DNA of 64,000 nucleotides from Himantopus leucocephalus. Its lineage: Eukaryota; Chordata; Aves; Charadriiformes; Recurvirostridae. Made by a program: the position numbers and the translations under genes. Shown here piece after piece: positions 49,895 through 61,821 of the stretch (positions are counted from its first letter, which is position 1; each line of letters opens with the position of its first letter). The stretch is from NCBI GenBank assembly GCA_003993805.1, contig RSEF01000002.1, positions 89,744,640 through 89,808,639 on the forward strand, written 5' to 3'. Under the pieces are notes generated by a model. The model was not told where the DNA came from and did no database searches. It saw only the letters and a list, made by a program, of their open reading frames with translations.

Positions 49895-52132
49895 CGGTTC
49901 ATCTGTCAGGGGCAGTCAGGCCCAAAAAATTCTCTTCTTTCTTGTGCATTTTTAGAGGAGTGATATTTGTTCATTTTAAACTCTGTAGTTATGTGCAGGT
50001 GTGTGTACACACAAGCACATCCACAGTTACTGCATGCATTCTGCAAAGGAATCCAAAATGTACCCCTTTAGAAAAAGATGTGGGAAAAACCCACACTGGC
50101 AAAAAAAAACCAACCCAAACCCAAACTCCACTGGGATTAGGACAATAAAGTCTGATTTCTGTTAGCACTGACACCACAGTGTTAAAACTGAGATATTGGT
50201 ACTTGTTCACTTGAGAATTTCAGACTTTTTCTTCTAGAAAGAAAGAATTTACAGTTACGGGTCAAATACTGCAATGGATATGCTACTGAAACATAACGTA
50301 GGGTGTCACTGTGGTTAAAGCTGCAAAACAATACTCGGATTTTGACATGACGGAAGAAATCTTAGGGAGAGGACAGGGGAAAGATAAACATACTGCCTCT
50401 TTCGTTAGCTGCCTCTCATCCATCAGCTTACAGAACTATGTCCATGCTTGTGAAGGAAAGACAGCGCTGCATCAGCTACGGTCATAACTTACTTGCTGAA
50501 AGGCTTCTTAGCAGCATAGCTTCTGCATTAGAGCAGCTGAACTCATAAAGACAGACATAAATAGCTCCTTTTCAAGCTATTTGGGTTCGAACATGACACC
50601 TCGCAAGTCAACAGAAATGCAATAATAGGACTCCATTTCTGGGAAGTATTTACAGTACATACAAGACACCGGATAAGCAGCACTGAAAGTAGGTGTTAGA
50701 TATTATTCAGGTGGCATGTCTCCTCAACTCTGACTTGGGATACTTGCTTAGCCATCCCTTTAAATGCAGAAAAATATGTTTGTATTCCTCCTAAGATACA
50801 TTATAAATAAAAGCCCCAGGAGAGTGTATGTCCCAACACTTCATGATACCATTTAATTGGCACCCCTTTTACTTACAGGAAAAAGGCTGGCTTTTCCTTG
50901 AAGGATTTTTTTTTTTTTAAATTTGCTTATTCAACAGCAGTACTCTGACTCTTATGTCAATAAAAAACAGCAATCAAGCATGACATTACATGAGAACTAA
51001 TTTTTGCTGTTAAGTAATAGCAACACCTCTAGAACCTCACTCCAAGGACTTAAAATATTTAAAAATACTATCGCATTATATCTCAGATTAATTCCTGAGC
51101 AGTGGCAGCACCTCTACCTTATTGGACAGACAACTGAAATGTGGATTAATTACATTTTCTTAAACAAATGCCCTGGTGATTACGAGCCTCACAAGGGAAG
51201 AAGGAGAAATTATAAAATCCCACTTTCTCTGTTTCTTGCTTCAACTGCCAGGCCACCTTTCCTTACTGTTTTACTGCATAGTGATGTAATTGTCTTTCCC
51301 ATGTGCATGTTTTGCTTTTTTATAAAAGATCTTTCTCTCAGCTTTCTCCACGGGAGCTTGTGGAAAAATGCAAAGATAGAGAAGAAGAAGTGGGGATTAA
51401 ATGACAAGTATATAGATAGTTTTATTCTAGATTACATGCCAAATTCAAATTGCGTTCCCTTTCTTACAAATTCTGAAATACCTTGTTCTAGATGGAGTTA
51501 TATCTTGGAGCTATTTGAGAATGACTGAAAGGAGGACAATAATACTTCTTAACTGTATTGTGAACTGCTGAGAGGTTTGACCAAATCTTGAATTAAATTA
51601 AATTCTCAAATTCAGCATATTATTGAGTACACTAATAGGCATTACAATAACACCTGGACTACTCAACAACTAAATTAGAATTTTACTATAAAATGTTTAT
51701 GTATCAAATTAAATTGTTATCGTGAAATATTCTCTAAACTCAGAAAATGGTCTTACACAATACTTAAACAAATACACAGCCCCCCAAATTAAAGCACCAA
51801 TGAGTCACCTCCTGTAAGCACAAGAGCAAAAATTTTGAAATGACAATCAATCAAATGATAATGCAAACCTCTTAGAGGATCCAGCTTCACATGGGGGAAG
51901 GAGAATATCAGTGTAGGTAGAGACAGGCACTGCACTGGCATTTTCTGTTTTTCAGACAAATGAGGACATTTTATAGTATGTTAACATGGGCAAAACAACG
52001 TCCTCAGAAGCCTGAGCGTGCAAGCCTTTCTCATTTACTCATTTCTGCAAAGGCAGAGTGACTTGGCAAAATCAGAACGTGTTATTTAAAAGAAACCATT
52101 AACTACTGGATTACATTTCCTTGAATACCTAC

Positions 52133-52217
52133 CAAAAGCTGTCCAGCAAAGCAGATAAACAAAATGAAGGAAAGCAAGAGAAATGCAGCCCCAAACGAAA
52201 TTCCAAGAATAGATGTT
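52133..52217 (-). CDS. ADCY2: ADCY2 internal exon, second helix of M2 (TM8)
   Basis: An 85-nt exon whose first A completes the lysine codon begun at 58649. It then encodes 28 residues beginning TSILGISFGAA and ending CFAGQLL, essentially one transmembrane helix (TM8). The acceptor is tttcttgtag and the donor is TTTTG|gtaggt. The exon ends in phase 0. Because it is 85 nt, skipping it would shift the frame, so it should be constitutive in functional transcripts. An open frame extends past both junctions into the intron, but the splice signals and the AC2 match set the limits. Confidence 0.92.
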
Positions 52218-55200
52218 CTACAAGAAATAAGAAAACATGTGTTAGTTTCTCTGTTACACATTTTTAGCATGACCTTTCCTTGTGTATAATACTGATGATA
52301 TGAAAAATCACCATGTGCAAGCTGCAGCTTCCAAACATCAACACCATGGAAAAACAATTCCAATCCTTACCAGAATGACAGGCCTTTTTCCTGTCATTTT
52401 CTCAACTCAGGAATGCTTCAATTGGCTTTACCTCTCACTTTTCGAAACTATTACCATGAAAAGATAGTAATTTCCACACAACTAATTTAAATGACAGTGT
52501 GCATTAACAGCAGCAATGTTTTGGGGTTTTTTTTGGTTTTACTTTAGAAAGCCTGTATTAAAGAAGTTCCTTACTGCTTTATTTTTATGCTGTTGATTAT
52601 ATAATTTTTATTTTATATAATAGATATACAAAATAAACTTCTTAGTAGTGTACGTTCCCCTGCCAAGGTACAAAAATCAATAGCATGGGACAGTGCTGTC
52701 CAATTTTTAGTGTCTTGCAGCTAGAACCTGTGATACTTGCGATGCTGCGGTATCTCAGTCAGCACGGGCCCCAATATGGGGACTGCTATTTCATGAACAG
52801 ATAGGGATTCAACACCTCTGAAAACTCCATTTGATTTCAAATTTGACTGGCCGGCCAGTAGATTCTGAAGTATAAGAGGAAAGCACAGAAGGGAAAACTA
52901 AACAACATGAAGAAAAAAACCAATGAAATTTAAATGAAAAAAAAAAATTGAGTCATCTATACTCTTCCTGAAATCATCCTTACTCAGCGTTCTAGCTCAT
53001 CCTTTTCTTGTATGTTATAAATAGGGAAGTCTAGCCAAAATAGCATCACTGGATACTCAGTAAACAGAAACAGAAACAGGGAATAATAACAGGAATAACA
53101 GAAATAATCCGTGCATACACTCATTCCGCAAATGTGGAAATTTCTCTATATGAATACCACAGTGGAGCGTAATTGCTCCATCAGGCACCATACGAGAGCT
53201 ACTTAGCATGGCTGCCTAGGGAAAGATGCAGTGGGACCTAATTATGTTTAATGAATGCCAAGAGGAGATCAGAAGCTCTGGACCAACTGAGTTGTTTAAG
53301 CAAGGGAACTAGATGCTGTCATGAAGTCCCTCACCTGAGCTTCTGCTTTCAGTTTTAACCACAGATTTGTCATTTTTACAGAATTAAAAAATACCTCTCA
53401 ACTCCTTTAAGCACCAGAAAATATCTTATCAGACCTTATCTGCTAGAAATATTGGCATGAGGTTTTAGAAAAAAGTTTTATATCCCTAGCTTTTTCCACA
53501 AAACCATAATAAATGTTACATGTTAAGTTAGCTGCTCCATAAACGTATGATTCAGAATTATTAAAACACATTATTAATAAAAGCATACATCTCTGTTCTT
53601 TAGAGATGCCATATGAATTCAAAGATACACTTTTCAGAAACTATAATAATAAAAATTTAAGTGTAGAACTCTGTGGATCAATTTCCTTAGATTACGTACA
53701 AATATTGGAAAACATTTTGATCTGTTTCAACAACAGTGTTATAGAAGCTATTTTCAGGAACGAATAAGAAAGCATTAACTTTACAAACCAATTTGATGCC
53801 ACGCTGCTGCCATTAAAAGCATTTTGGAGAATAATTTATGAGCTTCCCTGCCAATCATTCAGAGAACCTCTTATATGCTAAGTATTCATCAGAATTTGGG
53901 TCAATGCGAACAGCTGATGAAAAAAAAACAACTGGCAATTCACAACATATATTAACTTGAAATAATGTTTCTTTTAGAAGTTATTTGAAAATCATTGTTG
54001 CTTATGAATAAATGTTCTCCAAGAATTTCTCATTGAGACTGAGACAGTAAGCTGTATATCAGCGTATGTAAAACTACAGTCTACTCTGAGGACTTTAAAA
54101 TCTAGTAAGCAACAGAAGAAATGAATGAAAAGGAATAAAATTAACAAGCTTTTTTTTATACCTATACATAAACACTTCCAACCATATATCTCCTTAAGTA
54201 AGATACAAGTAACCATACCTGCATTTCAAACTATTGCTATTCTTTCTCTGGTAAGAAGGATAGAAAAAAGGAGTTTGTACACCTTAAGAAATTATTCAAC
54301 ACAAGAATAGCCTTATGGGTCAAGTTTGGAGTGCATCCTCATAGAAGAAGAAATGAAGATGTTTGTGAGAGAAACTGGAGAGCAAGGGAAATAAAATTAA
54401 CATGGCATAAGGAGAGCTTATGAGAAGAGTACTTAATCACGTGGGCAACAGGCAAGAACAAAAGATCTTTGCAGCTGTTTTACGTGATCAATGATGTTAT
54501 TGGGTTGGCACAAGAAAAAGAATTGCATAGCAAGGTGAACAAGATTCTGATTATCAGGACAAAGAGAAAAGGACTGAGGACAAGGAAAAGGAAAAGTGCT
54601 ATCTTAGAATCCAGATATGAGTGGTGAATGCAGAGAAAAAAAGTTGTAAGATTTTTACTCCCCACACCCCCTTCTCTTCTGGGAACAGCAGGACTTCTTT
54701 TTCAGTTAGACTAAGCTAACATAGTTTCATGCTGCTCCTAGAATAAAAGAAGTGCGCTGAAAATGCTATAATGGGAAGCAAAATACTAAAAATTAAGTGC
54801 CACCATAAACAAGCCTCATTTGAGGCAATGACTATAGGAAAGCCATAACATGCATATATTTTTTGTCACTGGGATGTTACAAAAAAAGTACAGGTCTTTA
54901 CAGTGAACTGACCTCACCTGTATTGTGCAGAGTCATCAAATGCACTGCACAAGTCACCAAATGCATTGCGTTGACAGATTCGGGCAAACCATTTTGTCAA
55001 AAGAGCACGTGGGATCCCGTAAGCCAGCTAACTTTTTACCTGCCTCTTCCTACGCGTCAAGGAATGCTCTCATTCCTGAACGGTCTGCTCTCTGCTACGG
55101 TGCCCCACCAGGAACCCTGATAGGAAAACCCTCGACAATAACCTATAGAGGGACAGAGTTTAAAATTGATGAAACAATATGAGAACTTCCCAGGCTTCAG

Positions 55201-58200
55201 ATAGTTCCAAGTCTAAATAATTTATGATCTTGGATATCCTCATACCTTTCTGGTTTCATCAGTAAATCTCTGTTTTGAATAATTCATTTTTATCAGGTGG
55301 TATGAGATTGGAAAAAAATTGTATTTATGCATACTTATGTCTTGTTGGTAACATTTTAACTGAAAACTAAATATTTATTATAACAATAAAGATACCCCAA
55401 AATGGAGAAGAGAACATATTATTTCTACACTTTGGTAACTTTTAGGAAAATATGTGACACATGTCCCTTAACGGGACATAGAGAATTTCCTTAGCTTGCC
55501 AGGTAATTAACAGTCATGTTTTGAACTATTTGATTGCAAGTTCTCTTGAGGTGATAAAATCATAATGAAGCAATTACAAATGACAATTATACAAGGCAAT
55601 ACTGAATTCAGACTTTTTTGGTATCTAATAATAGCTACTTCTTTCTTAATTTGACTGATGCTTTCCCCAAGCCATTGATGGATTCAATGGCTATGTAGAC
55701 TAACTGTATGGCAGTTTCAGTGTTAAGAAAAATCATTTGAGTATTGTAACTCCACTTGAGTTTTTTTTTTAAATCAGATACAGCAGAAAAATAGCTAGTA
55801 ATGGTGGCTTTCTTTCATTTATACTGTCATATCTTACATGCCTGCTTTCATACAAAGTTTTTAAAAACTACCTTTTTCTATAAAGAAATTCAGCTCTGCC
55901 TTACTGGAAATACTATGTTAGGGCATCCTAACCACATTTCACTAATGAGATGACTGTTAGTTTGGCATGATTCAGGACAAAAGGACACAATTTCTTGAAC
56001 ATAGCGGCCTCAGAAAGCAAAGAAAGACATGGAAAAGAATCGCAAATGTAGCCCCAAACAAATCCCTTACTCGAATAGCATAAGAGGTAACTTCTGTTAA
56101 AAAAGGAATACACTTTCATCAATTCACCAGTTTGCATTTCAAAAAACCACACTAACAATTCCAGGTTAATTCACCATTTCCATAAATAAAGAATGTTGGG
56201 TTGTCATGAATTACTAGAGATACTTCAGTCACTTGGTAAACGAAGAATGCCAGAGAGTCACTGAAGGCCTCTTCCAAGGAAATGTAATGACCAAGATTTG
56301 CTGTCATTTTAATGTCACAATAAAGACCTACTCCTCATGATACATTTCACCCCAAGATATTGTTGACTTGATTAAATTTATATTTACCACTTTGTGTAAT
56401 GTTTACCATGTAAACACCACATCAGTTTATTGACGCTGGGAAAATTAAAACTTTAATAAATTATTTCAGCCTTGAAATAAATGTCTCCTGATCTTGGAGG
56501 TATTACTTATTACTTGCAACGTGCTGGATGTTACTCACCATCAAATACCTCCAAATCTACTTTAAAGCAGCAGGTGGTGTGCCTGCACAAAAATCAATGA
56601 TATTACACTGCTGCAAAACCAGATTAATGGAATAGCGAATCAATAAAACACAATGACATATGCACTTTATCTCCCTGTCTTCATTAGATCACCATTTAAA
56701 AATCCTGTAGAATTTTTGGAAGAAAACAAAAAAGGCTAGATAGAATTTTAGACTAAACTATGATTTTTTAGGTTTTNTAACATGGGCAGCATTGGAGTAT
56801 GTTTGATTTAAGCTAATAAGTTTGATTTGTGATGACTACATACACTGGTGATTTTTCAACTTTTTTTTTTAATTTGCAATGCTCCCAGTTTTCCCGCAAA
56901 GATGCATATGTCTGTAAAATGCCTTGCCTTTCTGTCCTCCATTTTTGCATCTCTTCAACTAATTTATAGACCCCTTAAAGCTGAATGCCATTCATGTTGG
57001 TAATATCTGATTTTACACTCTTGCTTTTACATTTTAATGTGCAGCCCTATAAAAGGACCAAAAGATAATTTACATTTTGGTAATGAAAAGGATAAATCAT
57101 ATGTATCTTTTGCTCTGATGTTAGAAAGAGATCATTTAATATAAGCATATCCTCTTACAAGTTGGAGGACACTTTCCTTAGGTGAATACAGCTCCCTAGA
57201 GCTCACTAATTTCAAGTATCTAATATATTTTAATGAGCTACACAACTGGTTTAAGAGACATAATAAGGATGTAGCAAAATGAGCATCTTACTACACGTAT
57301 GATAGGTGATAAATTTAGATTCATTTTCATGACTGAAATCAAAACAAAAGTACAGATTCATAAATCATACTGCTGGAAGGGACAAGTTAGATCCAGGTTT
57401 GGTTTTTGGTATATCACAAACCATGAATTTCCTTTAATTAATTCCTGTACAAATCAAAATCCAGTATGAGCTTGTAAAATATGCTCATTACGCAAAATGA
57501 CAAATAAAATTAGTCATGAGTCTTAATTTCGTATTTTGCAACATTAATGCCTAAAGTCAGATCGAACCATGTGCAGGATACGGCTGAATTCTTGGAAGAG
57601 TGTCCCTTTGCAGCTTGTGTCTCCATGAAACTAGCTGGGGAAACCTTTGCAAAGAAAATGCTGTAATATCTGAATAGAAGTCCATAAAACTTTATACATG
57701 TTATAAAACAAGTCTGCAGTACGGAAAGTCAATTTATAATGACCTACCAGTTCCTTCTGGCTTTGAATTAAAATGTAAGTACTACAGCACAAGACCAATC
57801 AATCAACTGAAGTTATAAATACTACTCCTGAAAACGCTGCACAGGGGAAAAGGCTATGAATGAAGAAATACTATATCATGGGGAATATACAGTGTTGGCT
57901 TTGGAAACAATTGCTATAAAACAAATATCAACTTTCCACTATGTAAACAATCAACAGCAAAATTCCATTTTAAGAAGTCTAATAAAATATTCTTTACTGG
58001 AACTGTCTGCCAGTTTTCTCAGCATTTCTAGAATATGCACAGATAGAAAGATAGCTGATTTATACGCACGAATATAAATTAGCACATATTATATAAATTC
58101 AGGTGAAAATAATTATTCCAGCAATTGATTATATTTTAAAATTAGTTTTAAAAAGAGAAATTTTATGAATAGTAATGCTCTGTTTGCATGCTGGATAGAG

Positions 58201-58648
58201 CAGTATTACCACAGTAATATGTTAAATCCGTTTATTTAATCACAGTCCCAATTCTGCAGTCTGTTTTGTCCCACTTCAACATCCAATTTTCACACTTATT
58301 TTGCATGTAATTTTAGTTGCACAAACTTATAGTTTGTATTACTTGTTTTTACAAATATGAATTTCACTCCTGTCATCATCACAGCTTTTTAAGTGCAAAG
58401 AGAAAAACTAGAATGAATAAAGAATTGATACTAATGCTTGGCATCATGCTACTGACAGCATTTAAAATTAGAAACAGGCATAACTGAAAATGGGCTGAAA
58501 TCCTCAATCTTCTCCGTTCAATTTCTCTTCCATGAATTGACCTGCGTAATCTGACAATTCCAAATTTTTTTATTTATACAAGTTTGTTTTTTACATTAAT
58601 GAGCAAGTACAGGTAGGAATGAGTACATACATGTTAGATACCACTTAC
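52218..58648 (-). other. ADCY2: ADCY2 intron between TM7 and TM8 exons
   Basis: 6.4-kb intron with canonical ends. It contains a CpG-bearing block at about 54900-55160, a single N at 56777, and otherwise AT-rich sequence without recognised features. Confidence 0.88.
54900..55160 (+). other. CpG-bearing block with an 18-bp near-repeat, unclassified
   Basis: Two near copies of gtcatcaaatgcactgc at 54938-54973 lead into GC-richer DNA with preserved CpGs (attcgggc, agcacgtggg, tacgcgtcaagg, gaacggtc). Two plus-strand frames of 85 codons overlap here. It could be a fragment of an ERV LTR or of another repeat; I cannot name it. Confidence 0.35.
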
Positions 58649-58746
58649 TTTGGCAATACCAGAATCTGCACAACAAAAATGCAGAAGAATATGAGACAGG
58701 CACAAGTCACGTAATACTTAAATGCAGGCAGAGTAGTTGCTCGATA
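58649..58746 (-). CDS. ADCY2: ADCY2 internal exon, first helix of M2 (TM7)
   Basis: A 98-nt exon that starts in phase 0 (YRATTLPAFK) and ends after two bases of a lysine codon. It encodes a short juxtamembrane segment and then a hydrophobic helix of about 21 residues, including VTCACLIFFCIFVVQILVL, which is the seventh transmembrane segment of the twelve in membrane adenylyl cyclases. The acceptor is cttgtag after a T-rich tract and the donor is CCAAA|gtaagt. The sequence agrees with my memory of vertebrate AC2 almost residue for residue, with only conservative changes such as Val for Ile in the helix, and it fits AC2 better than AC4 or AC7. The split lysine codon is completed by the first base of the exon at 52217. 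Confidence 0.93.
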
Positions 58747-61700
58747 CTACAAGAAAAAAAGCAAATGTTAAAAACACAATTTCCAAAGCAGATAAAATAT
58801 CACCCAACTGAAATTCCAGCTTAAAGATGCAGAGATGTATATGCAGTCTTTAGCAACAGTAAATTTCCTGTTGTTCAATGACTTCTACATTCACTCACAT
58901 AGGGCTAGGGATTATCAGGCACAGTATTGAATCTTTTTACTTCTTGAAGAACAGCTTAAATAGCCATGTCAAATGGTTTTCTCTTGTTCCTCCGCAGAAC
59001 AGGACTATCCCAAATTTATTGTAAAAAGTTTAATTTAGAAAAAAAATTAAGCATTTTAAAACATATTTTTAGGAATGGCCAACCATTCTTAGCTGATTCC
59101 AAGTTTCTCAGTCATTAATTCCCCAAACTGGTTTTCAATTATTAATAAATACTGAATGGGCTGAAACAGTTATAAAAAAACGTAACAGTCATTTCGACAG
59201 GAAACTTCTGAGCCCACAAAACAGCAAAGTGTAACTGTGCTACAGATGTGTATGAACACTCTGTTTCCAACAGCGCAGCTAGCAATCATACTGATATTTA
59301 TTTGGGCTATATTATTACTTCAATTAAAATATTTTATGTCTGTGTTAAAAGGCCTCATATGTCCACTGATACTATTAAACACCTGATATTCTTAGGAGAG
59401 AGTCAATTTGATCTGTTTTGTCATGAAAAAAAAATCTATTTATGACTCTCTAATTAGCCTGTCTAGAGACATGAGAATTAAGCAATGAAATATTTATCAG
59501 AATTGCTCTGCTATTTGAGATAGATATGTCTAGATTGAAACCAATTAAGTACTCAAAGGGAAATGACCTAAGTATTGGGCATATTAAACTTACTTATCCT
59601 ATCAACGTTTTTTCAAAGGGTAAGAGTATAAGATTGGATTATTAAAAGAAAATGTACAAAAGATTATTTTCACAAAGTGCTCAAAATGCAAACCTCATAA
59701 AATGGAAAGTGCACGAGCTGTGCTTTCTAACTGCAAGAACACAGCTGTGTCTTTGTGCTTAGTGCCAAGTTCTGCCCTTGAAACTGGCGCACCAAAGTTT
59801 ACATGAACAAGTGGAAGCTGAGTTTAGCAACACAATGGCTTTTTTTTCACTTTGGAACTGTATGACAAATTAAAAGCAATCCTTATCACATACCTAACTG
59901 AATTTCAAGGCACAAAGATGACTTTGCTCCATGGGTATGTTTGCAATAAGTTTTGTTCTTCCACCTGTTGAATGTGTTTGTTGTATCTTAATGGTCTTGT
60001 CCAACAGTTTTGGACCTTGAGCTGCTGTTAAAATCTCAAAAAGTTCCAACCCACTTGTAAATTCATTTCAGTGTTTCACACTTCTCCAGACATTTCCCAA
60101 TGCAGTCAAGCAACTCAATCCTTAGGTTAAATAATTATTTTGCTTTATTACCTTGCCATACTTTCAGGTCCTACAGGGCCTGAAAAGCTCCTGTTTAAAT
60201 CAAAGGCAGGCTTCTTACTGAATTCTTTAAAGTCAAGACTGGACTGATGAGTCATTAAAAGTCAGTGAAGAAAGATATTAAAAAGCTGGACCTGAAAAGA
60301 ACAATTAGTTCTTTGCCATTCCATAGCACTCTGTAGTCTAAAAGAAATTAGTCTCCTACAGGGAGCAACTCCACAGCCGAATAATTTACCTCCCTGATTT
60401 TCTCCCAAGTCCTGATTCCCTGATTGTCCAAAGTGCAAATATGATGGTTTTCTCTCAAGTTCTCTTTCAGAATCTATCAGTTTGTACCATCCATGTTAAA
60501 ATCTGAATGTGCTCCTACGCACAGCTTTGCTCCAATCAGTGTATGCTTTAAACACTTTGGATGAGACCACATCAGGTCTAGCTTCTTCTGTCTTATGCCA
60601 TCTCTACACAGCCTCAATAATTCTTGAAACTCTTTTCACTTGAACGCATTGCCAAGGGCATACAACATGTGCCTTTGGCAGCTCGCCATAAGAACACTAT
60701 TCTGCTGAGCTGTGAAAGAATCTGAAAATTATTTCAGATGCTTTGAACTGAAAGACATATACAAAAATAATTAAATAAGTATTTGACCACCACATGGGAC
60801 CCAGAGTATACTTACACCTATGCTATAGAGTGCGAACACAGTATGGTAATACTTCCTCTACCCCATTCTCACCAGGCTCACTCATTTATACAGCCAGTTG
60901 TGGTCAAACCTACCTCTTACTTCCCTGAAGGACAGCATAACTGTTCAGCTATCAGCTGCCCTTTGCTTATGAGAAAGCAGAAAGAGGCAACTCTCCAGTC
61001 TTCCTGCTGAAGCCATGTCAGTATGTAGAAACACACTCAAGCTCTACAAGGCCATAAAAGAAAGCAAAGGCCTGACTTTCTAGGCTAGTGGTCATGACAG
61101 TCACCTAAAAGAGAGGAATCTTTCATTCTGATCAAACAATACCATGTACTCCACCTGTACAGACATGTCTCAAACATGTTTTATCACACGTATTAGAAGA
61201 ATATTTAGTGTGTTGCATCCAAGACAGCTAGGCATTTTTCTTAAAAAGCATTTATAGTATTGTTTCCCCAGAATGACTGTATCAAGTGCATATGGAGAAA
61301 ACTAATGAGCAACTGATATCATTACGAGACTGTCATTACTACAAGTGGAGTATTTGAGATGTGGCAAAAGAAAAAAAAAATAAAACCAGTGGAGTTTGAT
61401 AAATGCCTTTTGAGGATGTATGTGATGGAACTTCGGAATTCTTTGTTCCAATTATACCAAATCTGGGCTATCAAACTTCCTTGCATTTCTGTGAAACCAC
61501 GAAAATTTCAAGGAATTCCAGTGAACTGCAGAGCCTTACAAACAGGAAGGCAGCTGCAGACATCACACTCATAAAATTTCTTCCTAAATGTAGGTAAATG
61601 ACATAAAACATTATTGTAAGGTTTGACTGCTTCTCCCTGCAGGAGAGGTGCTGTGGCCATGGCTCTATGTTACAAAAGCAAGGGATGCAAGCCTCACTTA

Positions 61701-61751
61701 GGAAGAGGCAAAGAAGGAATCAACCATGAATTTGCAGTGAAAATAACTTAC
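58747..61751 (-). other. ADCY2: ADCY2 intron before the TM7 exon
   Basis: 3.0-kb intron with gtaagt donor and tttttttcttgtag acceptor on the minus strand. Nothing else is recognised in it. Confidence 0.88.
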
Positions 61752-61821
61752 TTCTTTTTCCAGAGTCTTATTATAGAAAAGAAGTGATATTCTTTGAATG
61801 TCTTCAGATTTAAGCCACTGC
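61752..61821 (-). CDS. ADCY2: ADCY2 internal exon, end of C1b linker before M2
   Basis: Part of adenylyl cyclase type 2, a plasma-membrane enzyme that makes cAMP from ATP; the AC2/4/7 class is stimulated by Gs-alpha and G-beta-gamma and is calcium/calmodulin-insensitive (family knowledge). The 70-nt exon reads, after one carried-over base, QWLKSEDIQRIS then LLFYNKTLEKE, which matches the AC2 cytoplasmic stretch just before the second membrane domain (around residue 580-600 of about 1090, from memory). The acceptor is a pyrimidine-rich tract ending in ctag, and the donor is GAA|gtaagt. It enters with one base completing a split codon and ends in phase 0, which fits the next exon at 58746. An AG four bases into the exon could act as an alternative acceptor but would shift the frame. 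There is no frame damage. The upstream exon is not visible up to the right edge. Confidence 0.9.

Larger units (their letters stand above)
40813..52132 (-). other. ADCY2: ADCY2 intron between TM8 and TM9 exons
   Basis: 11.3-kb intron with GT...AG ends on the minus strand. It holds the duplicated 116-bp segment at 41592-41824, the repeat block at 43130-44335, the isolated plus-strand core promoter at 46840-46942 and the LTR piece at 49640-49894. The remainder is AT-rich and unrecognised. Confidence 0.85.

Noticed and set aside
52103..52363. 86-codon minus-strand open frame around the TM8 exon as a separate small membrane protein
   Set aside because: Only 52133-52217 matches adenylyl cyclase 2, and it is bounded by good splice sites. 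The rest is intron read-through.
57355..57405. Possible very old CR1 3' end (tactgctggaagggac)
   Set aside because: Only about 20-30 bp resemble CR1, with no octamer and no continuation; too weak to call.
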